Shown here in pieces: positions 6,540-11,422 of a DNA stretch of 11,422 bases; position 1 is the first letter of the stretch, and each line of letters opens with the position of its first letter. The translations under genes and the position numbers were made by a program. Location: contig JAHFQF010000062.1 of NCBI GenBank assembly GCA_023266435.1, positions 1-11,422 of the forward strand. The letters are read 5' to 3'. The notes beneath the pieces are model-generated. The model saw only the letters and a program-made list of their open reading frames with translations. It made no database searches and was not told the DNA's origin. Source of the stretch: Legionellales bacterium (GTDB lineage: Bacteria > Pseudomonadota > Gammaproteobacteria > Berkiellales > Berkiellaceae).

Positions 6540-7508
6540 ATGGAAAATCAGGTGTTGAGCCAAGATGAAATTGATGCGCTGTTAGGCGACTCCGATCAGG
6601 CGCTAGGCATGTTCTCTGATGGAGAAGTGCATTCCTATGATTTTAATGCGCAAGACAAAGTTATTCGCAGTCGCATGCCATCCTTGGAAATGATTTGCGA
6701 AAGACTGGTGCGCAGCTTGCGCATCAGCTTTTTTAATATTTATAGAAAAACACCCGAGGTTTCTTTTGCAGGCATTGAGTTATTAAAGTATATCGATTAT
6801 GTGCATACGCTGTATGTGCCGACCAGCCTTAACTTAGTTAAAATAAAACCTTTGCGCGGCACTTCTTTAGTAACATTAGATTCAAAACTGGTCTTTGTCT
6901 TAGTTGAAAATTACTTTGGTGGAACCGGTCGTTTTCATGCGAAAATTGAAGGAAGGGATTTTACAAATACTGAGTTGAAATTAATTCAGAAGATCACAAA
7001 GGCTATTTTTTCTGACTTAAAAAACGCCTGGAAGCCTGTGATGGAGGTAGAGTTCGATCAGCAAGGGCATGAAGTGAACCCTAGTATGGCGAATATTGTT
7101 GCACCCAGTGAGATTGTGATTATTTGTAAATTTGACGTGGAAATGAATAACCAAGGCGGTCAGATTCATTTGACTATGCCATATTCCATGATTGAACCCA
7201 TTAAAGAGTTGCTGACTTCACACATTCAGGCAGAGCAAGATAAGCAAGATGAACGTTGGGTCAAATCTCTACGCAAAGAAGTCTTCCAGTCTTTAGTTGA
7301 AGTCAGCCTGCAGTTTGCTAAAAAAGAAATCACCTTGAGAGACTTGAGCGAGCTTAAAAAAGGCGACATCATTGAGTTGGATATTCCAGAAAAACTTACT
7401 TTGTCCGCAGCAGGCGTTCCTCTTTTTCTGTGTAAATTTGGAAACCATGATGGAAAGTATGCAGTGAAAATCATTAATAATTGTCACGATAATGGAGACT
7501 ATGTATGA
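6540..7508 (+). CDS. fliM: Flagellar motor switch protein FliM
   Basis: FliM forms the middle of the cytoplasmic C-ring and binds phosphorylated CheY to reverse rotation. The 322-residue length is standard. The N-terminal CheY-binding peptide LSQDEIDALL (6-15) is intact, which implies a working chemotaxis input. The middle domain (about 45-230) includes the family block ENYFGGTGR (123-131), whose GG motif contacts FliG. The C-terminal SpoA-like domain (about 246-315) binds FliN. The start lies one base after the fliL stop and has no clear Shine-Dalgarno sequence, so translation is probably coupled to fliL. Its TGA overlaps the fliN ATG (ATGA). Identification is secure from motifs, length and position. 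Confidence 0.98.
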   Translation: MENQVLSQDEIDALLGDSDQALGMFSDGEVHSYDFNAQDKVIRSRMPSLEMICERLVRSLRISFFNIYRKTPEVSFAGIELLKYIDYVHTLYVPTSLNLVKIKPLRGTSLVTLDSKLVFVLVENYFGGTGRFHAKIEGRDFTNTELKLIQKITKAIFSDLKNAWKPVMEVEFDQQGHEVNPSMANIVAPSEIVIICKFDVEMNNQGGQIHLTMPYSMIEPIKELLTSHIQAEQDKQDERWVKSLRKEVFQSLVEVSLQFAKKEITLRDLSELKKGDIIELDIPEKLTLSAAGVPLFLCKFGNHDGKYAVKIINNCHDNGDYV

Positions 7509-7831
7509 ACAATCTGGATGCTGAAAAGGCAGAATTAGAGCATTTGGACTCCGAGGGTGGGCAAGTCATTGAAAATTATGATTTGATTATGAATATACCC
7601 GTCATGATGTCCATTGAGGTTGGAAAAACAAAGATTTCTATTAAAGATCTCTTAGGCTTAAATCAAGGATCGATTGTAGAGTTAGACAGATTGGCCGGTG
7701 AGCCAATGGATGTTTTGGTCAATGGTACCTTGGTGGCTCATGGTGAGGTGGTGGTTGTAAACGAAAAATTTGGTATTCGTTTAACCGACATCATCAGTCA
7801 ACAAGAAAGACTTGAAAAAACACAGGCGTAG
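7505..7831 (+). CDS. fliN: Flagellar motor switch protein FliN
   Basis: FliN forms the base of the C-ring with FliM and docks the FliH-FliI export ATPase complex. At 108 residues it is a short FliN with a brief acidic N-terminal tail (1-22) and the conserved SpoA domain (about 27-97). Visible motifs include IPVMMSIEVGKTKISIKDLL and the block VELDRLAGEPMDVLVNG (58-74), then GEVVVVNEKFGIRLTDI. The ATG overlaps the fliM stop by four bases, and a GGAG at 7494-7497 gives good spacing, so it is translated both by coupling and by its own site. The short N-terminal extension is within the natural range of the family. Confidence 0.97.
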   Translation: MNNLDAEKAELEHLDSEGGQVIENYDLIMNIPVMMSIEVGKTKISIKDLLGLNQGSIVELDRLAGEPMDVLVNGTLVAHGEVVVVNEKFGIRLTDIISQQERLEKTQA

Positions 7832-7836
7832 CAAAC

Positions 7837-8163
7837 ATGGATATGTCCTTACCTATTATACAAGCAATCTCTGGCTTGATTTTCATTACGGGCCTAATCG
7901 TTTTTCTGGCCTGGAGTTTAAAAAAAATACAACATTGCATGCCGAACCATGCTGGTTTAAAAGTCATCGGAGGCCTTGCTTTAGGGCAGAAAGAAAAGGC
8001 TGTTCTCATTGAGGTTGACAACAAATGGTTACTTTTAGGCGTCACTGCAAATAAAATCACTAAATTACATGAAATGGAAAAACAGAGTCAGTCGGTTTGT
8101 ATGATGAAAAAAGAATCCTCAAATTTCTCAGGGATTTTAAAAAACATGGTTAAGAAATCATGA
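7837..8163 (+). CDS. fliO: Flagellar export apparatus assembly protein FliO
   Basis: FliO is a small membrane protein that helps FliP assemble into the export gate and is not part of the finished core. The 108-residue protein has one N-terminal transmembrane helix (about 6-27), then a soluble FliO domain. The domain contains LKVIGGLALGQKEKAVLIEV and then W-L-L-L-G-V-T (64-70), the typical strand pair of the family. A Lys/Ser-rich tail ends the protein. The start lies five bases after the fliN stop, with a weak AGG at 7824-7826. A second in-frame ATG at 7843 is possible. The stop overlaps the fliP ATG (ATGA). FliO is poorly conserved, so the call leans on its topology and its place between fliN and fliP. 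Confidence 0.93.
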   Translation: MDMSLPIIQAISGLIFITGLIVFLAWSLKKIQHCMPNHAGLKVIGGLALGQKEKAVLIEVDNKWLLLGVTANKITKLHEMEKQSQSVCMMKKESSNFSGILKNMVKKS

Positions 8164-8906
8164 AATCAAGCAATGTTTTCCTGTTGGGCTTTCTGTTTTT
8201 ATTTTGTGAGCCGGCTTTGGCACAAGATTTGGGATTGCATGCGATTACTTTTTCAAAAGCTCCAGACGGCAGTCAGCAGTATGCTGTGAGCCTTCAAATT
8301 CTAGCAGTCATGACTGGTATTACTTTGTTACCAGCGTTATTGTTAATGATGACTTCTTTTACTCGCATTGTTGTTGTGTTGTCTATTTTAAGACAAGCTT
8401 TGGGTATGCCGCAAACACCCAGCAATCAGATTTTAATTGGTTTGTCTCTGTTTCTTAGTTTGTTTATCATGTCCCCCACGTTAAATGGCATCTATCAAGA
8501 AGCCGTGACTCCTTATATGAATGAGAAAATGGACGGTCAAGTGGCTTTAAACAAAGCGAATGTTTATATCAAAACATTCATGCTCAAGCAAACCAGAGAA
8601 AGTGATTTGACGACTTTTTCAAAAATAGCCAAACAACCTTATACAGAAGAAGTGGATAAAGTGGCATTGACTACTTTGATTCCTGCATTCGTAACGAGCG
8701 AATTAAAAACTGCTTTTCAAATCGGATTTTTATTGTTTTTACCTTTTTTGATTATTGATTTAGTGGTGGCCAGCGTGCTCATGTCCATGGGTATGATGAT
8801 GCTTTCACCGATGATTATCTCTTTACCTTTTAAATTAATGCTCTTTGTATTGGTCGATGGATGGAATCTCATCATGGGAACTTTAACAGCGAGCTTTGGA
8901 GTCTGA
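8160..8906 (+). CDS. fliP: Flagellar type III export gate protein FliP
   Basis: FliP forms the core ring (with FliR and FliQ) of the export gate through which flagellar proteins leave the cytoplasm. The 248-residue protein begins with a cleavable signal peptide, with a likely cut after Ala21 (P-A-L-A, then Q-D). The first family signature is clear at 64-90: MTSFTRIVVVLSILRQALGM followed by PQTPSNQ. The C-terminal part (186-248) holds the second signature region, with PFLIIDLVVASVLMSMGMMM and LPFKLMLFVLVDGW. Four transmembrane segments are expected. The ATG overlaps the fliO stop by four bases. The stop is followed after one base by the preferred fliQ ATG. Identification is secure. Confidence 0.98.
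   Translation: MKSSNVFLLGFLFLFCEPALAQDLGLHAITFSKAPDGSQQYAVSLQILAVMTGITLLPALLLMMTSFTRIVVVLSILRQALGMPQTPSNQILIGLSLFLSLFIMSPTLNGIYQEAVTPYMNEKMDGQVALNKANVYIKTFMLKQTRESDLTTFSKIAKQPYTEEVDKVALTTLIPAFVTSELKTAFQIGFLLFLPFLIIDLVVASVLMSMGMMMLSPMIISLPFKLMLFVLVDGWNLIMGTLTASFGV
8898..8901 (+). promoter_or_regulatory. Ribosome-binding site that fixes the fliQ start
   Basis: GGAG at 8898-8901 sits six bases before the ATG at 8908. It overlaps the alternative TTG start at 8896, which therefore cannot use it. This makes the ATG the likely start. Confidence 0.75.
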
Positions 8907-8907
8907 T

Positions 8908-9177
8908 ATGACACCTGATGTCATTGTGGATTTGTTTGGTCATGCGGTATTTTTGATGATCCTGATGCTTTGTGTGATCATCGTGCCGGGATTGTGTGTT
9001 GGGCTTTGTATTAGCATTTTTCAAGCGGTCACGCAGATTAACGAACAAACTTTGAGCTTTATACCTAGATTGTTGATTACGTTATTGGTATTGGTGTTGG
9101 CTGGTCCGTGGCTGATGAATTTGCTCATTGATTATACGGAAACATTATTTTTAGACATTCCTTTATTGATAGGTTAG
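8908..9177 (+). CDS. fliQ: Flagellar type III export gate protein FliQ
   Basis: FliQ packs around the FliP-FliR core of the export gate. From the ATG at 8908 the protein has 89 residues, the usual family length. A frame extension back to a TTG at 8896 would add four residues and overlap fliP, and is less likely because GGAG (8898-8901) is well spaced only for the ATG. Two hydrophobic helices are visible (about 13-38 and 51-75), joined by the conserved cytoplasmic block QAVTQINEQTLSFIPRLL (39-56). The gene starts one base after the fliP stop and ends three bases before fliR, as expected for this gene set. Confidence 0.97.
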   Translation: MTPDVIVDLFGHAVFLMILMLCVIIVPGLCVGLCISIFQAVTQINEQTLSFIPRLLITLLVLVLAGPWLMNLLIDYTETLFLDIPLLIG

Positions 9178-9180
9178 AAA

Positions 9181-9972
9181 ATGATCACAGTCAGCTTTTC
9201 TACCATCCAGCACGAAATGGCGGTCATATTGCTGCCTATGATTCGTGTATCAGGAATGTTTTTAAGCATGCCATTATTGGGCGCTAAATACGTGCCGACG
9301 CTCATCAAATTAGGCTTGATAGTGACTATTTCACTCGCATTGTCACAGACTGCAAGCGTACCGATCGCTTTTGAGTTATTCAGTATTCAGGGTATTTTGG
9401 CTGTTGTTACTCAGCTTTTAATTGGGATTTTACTGGGTTTTGTGTTTCAGCTCATTATGCAGTCTTTTATCATTGCAGCGCAACTTATTGCTATGGAAAT
9501 GGGCTTGGGTTTTGCTTCAATGGTGGATCCTAACAATGGGGTGAGCGTTCCTATCATCTCGCAATTATATATTCTATTCTTCTCTTTGTTGTTTTTAAGC
9601 ATGAATGGTCATTTGTATTTGATTGAAATGCTAGACGCGTCCTTTCAGCATTTTCCAGTCACGGAATCTCCGCTGGCTTTATTGGGATTAGACAAGCTAC
9701 CTGCGCTAGGTGCGGTGATGTTTCTGAATAGCATTAAAATTGCACTGCCTGCTTTGGTTTGTTTATTAATCATCAATCTTGCTTTAGGCATAATGACCAA
9801 AGCAGCGCCTCAATTAAACATTTTTTCAATCGGGTTCCCCATCACCATGCTCTTCGGTATGGTGATTATTTGGCTTAGTATTTTATACATATTGCCTTTG
9901 TTTGATGATATTGTTAGAGAAGGCTTTGAAAGTTTTGACTTGCTCGTGAGTCAGGAGGTGTCGTATGGATGA
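9181..9972 (+). CDS. fliR: Flagellar type III export gate protein FliR
   Basis: FliR is the single-copy subunit that completes the FliP-FliQ-FliR gate and contacts FlhB. The 263-residue, very hydrophobic protein has about six transmembrane stretches and no hydrophilic domain. Family-typical blocks are the early R-V-S-G-M-F-L-S-M-P-L-L-G (near 22-34), the segment EMGLGFASMVDPNNGVSVP around the middle, and the C-terminal PQLNIFSIGFPITMLFGM. Length is normal. Its ATG follows the fliQ stop by three bases with only a weak upstream purine run. Its end overlaps flhB by eight bases and carries the strong AGGAGG of flhB. Confidence 0.97.
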   Translation: MITVSFSTIQHEMAVILLPMIRVSGMFLSMPLLGAKYVPTLIKLGLIVTISLALSQTASVPIAFELFSIQGILAVVTQLLIGILLGFVFQLIMQSFIIAAQLIAMEMGLGFASMVDPNNGVSVPIISQLYILFFSLLFLSMNGHLYLIEMLDASFQHFPVTESPLALLGLDKLPALGAVMFLNSIKIALPALVCLLIINLALGIMTKAAPQLNIFSIGFPITMLFGMVIIWLSILYILPLFDDIVREGFESFDLLVSQEVSYG

Positions 9973-11098
9973 TGCCAAAGAGAACTCACAGGAAAAAACA
10001 GAACAAGCGACAGAGCGACGTTTAAAAGAGCTGCGTGATCAGGGTACCGTCTCTAGATCTCGTGAGCTTAATAACATGGTTGGTCTTTTTGGCGGAGTGG
10101 TTTTCTTCTATTTTTTTGGGGACAATGTCTTTTCTCAGTTGGTCGATGTTTTTAGGGATAATCTTCAATTAGAAAGAAAACAGATTTTTGACCAATCTTT
10201 TTTGTTTTCACAGCTTCAGTCAATGTCGTTGAGCTTTTTTTACGTGTTATTGCCATTATTTGTTTTATTGATTATCTCTGCCTTTTTCGGTAATTTGTTG
10301 ATTGGCGGATGGTTGTTTTCTTTCAAAATAATTTCTCCTAAGATGGATCGAATTAACCCCATTTCAGGGTTTCAGAGAATTTTTTCTATCAGAAGTTTAA
10401 ATGAGCTGGTTAAGTCTTTATTAAAGTTTTCTTTGATCTGCGTGTTCACTGTATTTTGTTTTTCCATTTTCCAAAACGATTTAATCCGTTTTTTGGAGAT
10501 GGATACCACGGATGCTATTTTTAAAAGCTTTCACTTGCTCTGGATGGCCGCTGTTGTTCTTGTAATCCCAATGATTGTGGTTGCCATGATTGATGTGCCA
10601 TTTCAGGTGTGGGAGCATGCGAAAAACTCAAAAATGTCTAAGTCTGAATTAAAAGAAGAATATAAAGAAACAGAAGGTAAGCCTGAGATTAAACAGAAGA
10701 TCAGACAGTTGCAGCAACGCTTGGCTCGAAGTCGAATGATGGCGGATGTCCCTAAAGCAGATGTCATTATTACCAACCCCGATCACTATTCTATTGCGTT
10801 GAAATACAATAAAAAAGAAATGGACGCGCCTATTTTGCTTGCTAAAGGGATGGATTTAGTTGCGGAAAAAATCAGAGAGGTAGCCAAGGAAAATAAAATC
10901 CCATTGGTTTCGGCTCCGCCCTTGGCTCGTGCACTGTATTATAGCGTAGATATTGGCGGGGAGATTCCTCGTGGTTTATACGTGGCTGTGGCGCAAGTTT
11001 TAGCTTATATCCATCAGTTAAACTTATATTTCAGAGGGCAGTCTCAGAAACCTGTATTGCCTAAAGATTGGGATATTCCTGAGGAATTAAGAAGATAA
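9965..11098 (+). CDS. flhB: Flagellar export and substrate-switch protein FlhB, with NPDH cleavage motif
   Basis: FlhB closes the export gate and, after self-cleavage in its cytoplasmic domain, switches export from hook to filament proteins under FliK control. The 377 residues start with the canonical EKTEQATERRLKELRDQG and the S-R-E-L block. Four transmembrane segments follow (from about 40 to 210), then a charged linker helix and the cytoplasmic domain. The cleavage motif is N271-P272-D273-H274, whereas the family norm is NPTH. The scissile Asn-Pro pair and the His are kept. The C-terminal block APPLARALYYSVDIGGEIP is normal. AGGAGG at 9953-9958 lies six bases before the ATG, the strongest ribosome-binding site in the operon, inside the end of fliR. 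flhA follows after four bases. Confidence 0.98.
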   Translation: MDDAKENSQEKTEQATERRLKELRDQGTVSRSRELNNMVGLFGGVVFFYFFGDNVFSQLVDVFRDNLQLERKQIFDQSFLFSQLQSMSLSFFYVLLPLFVLLIISAFFGNLLIGGWLFSFKIISPKMDRINPISGFQRIFSIRSLNELVKSLLKFSLICVFTVFCFSIFQNDLIRFLEMDTTDAIFKSFHLLWMAAVVLVIPMIVVAMIDVPFQVWEHAKNSKMSKSELKEEYKETEGKPEIKQKIRQLQQRLARSRMMADVPKADVIITNPDHYSIALKYNKKEMDAPILLAKGMDLVAEKIREVAKENKIPLVSAPPLARALYYSVDIGGEIPRGLYVAVAQVLAYIHQLNLYFRGQSQKPVLPKDWDIPEELRR

Positions 11099-11102
11099 TC
11101 TT

Positions 11103-11422
11103 ATGAATGACATGATGAGCACACCAAATATTGCAAACAAACCGAATTGGATGGCGGGTAATTTGGGTATGCCTATCATCATAGTAATGTTGCTGGCAAT
11201 GATTATATTGCCATTGCCTCCTATTTTGTTGGATTTATTGTTTACTTTTAACATTGCATTTTCATTATTAATTTTATTGGTCAGCGTTTACACAACCAGG
11301 CCACTTGAATTCGCTGTATTTCCTATGATTTTGTTATTGTCGACTTTGTTAAGATTGTCTTTAAATATTGCTTCTACTCGGGTGGTTTTGTTACATGGAC
11401 ACAACGGAACAGATGCTGCAGG
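11103..11422 (+). CDS. flhA: Flagellar export protein FlhA, N-terminal part (runs off window)
   Basis: FlhA is the largest export-gate protein. Its membrane domain conducts ions and its cytoplasmic nonamer receives chaperone-substrate complexes. Only the first 106 codons are present and the frame is still open at the window end. The seen part has a short polar N-terminus, then the diagnostic PILLDLLFTFNIAFSLLILL and RPLEFAVFPMILLLSTLLRL, followed by S-L-N-I-A-S-T-R-V-V-L-L-H-G-H and G-T-D-A-A-G, all strongly conserved in FlhA. The ATG at 11103 is four bases after the flhB stop, with a weak GAAG (11091-11094). ATGs at 11112 and 11115 are alternatives. Direct flhB-flhA adjacency is common. Confidence 0.97.
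   Translation, partial: MNDMMSTPNIANKPNWMAGNLGMPIIIVMLLAMIILPLPPILLDLLFTFNIAFSLLILLVSVYTTRPLEFAVFPMILLLSTLLRLSLNIASTRVVLLHGHNGTDAA

Noticed and set aside
7812..8012. A 66-codon + strand frame over the fliN-fliO junction
   Set aside because: It lies out of frame across two well-supported genes and has no recognisable protein features.
8896..8907. Upstream TTG start for fliQ
   Set aside because: It would overlap fliP, adds four residues absent from the usual 89-residue FliQ, and overlaps the GGAG that is well spaced for the ATG at 8908.

Overview
The window is the 5' part of a flagellar export-apparatus and C-ring operon of a motile Gram-negative bacterium. Gene order (fliK-fliL-fliM-fliN-fliO-fliP-fliQ-fliR-flhB-flhA), moderately AT-rich DNA and two sigma-54-type promoters fit a gammaproteobacterium with an RpoN/FleQ-like flagellar hierarchy, as in Pseudomonas, Vibrio and Legionella relatives. 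A Legionellales-like host is only a guess. All genes are on the + strand.

Layout: (1) 1-119 is the right end of an IS3-family insertion sequence, with the transposase C-terminus and the right inverted repeat. (2) 120-4211 is one long open frame for a large, nearly cysteine-free protein. It carries degenerate helical repeats, a DUF4114 domain, a (Glu-Thr)6 tract inside that domain and a 22-residue tandem repeat array. Its frame stays open across the IS junction without a normal start, so its true 5' end was probably removed by the IS. (3) 4212-4293 is a short gap holding a sigma-54-like promoter and a long inverted repeat that covers the fliK start codon. (4) 4294-5715 is fliK (hook-length control). 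(5) 5716-5977 is a 262-base regulatory gap with a consensus-perfect sigma-54 promoter, a plausible IHF site and an upstream inverted repeat. (6) 5978-11422 is fliL through flhA, tightly packed with 1-5 base gaps or 4-8 base overlaps. flhA runs off the window.

How it works together: FliO, FliP, FliQ, FliR, FlhB and FlhA form or assemble the membrane export gate. FliM and FliN build the C-ring switch, and FliL supports the stator and rotor. FliK, itself exported, measures the hook and triggers the FlhB specificity switch. The fliL promoter should drive the basal-body block, and fliK has its own promoter.

The most unusual points are the read-through-specific hairpin over the fliK start, the IS-truncated DUF4114 repeat protein in the place where fliJ often lies, and an NPDH rather than NPTH autocleavage motif in FlhB. 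No tRNA, rRNA, CRISPR array or convincing intrinsic terminator was seen.
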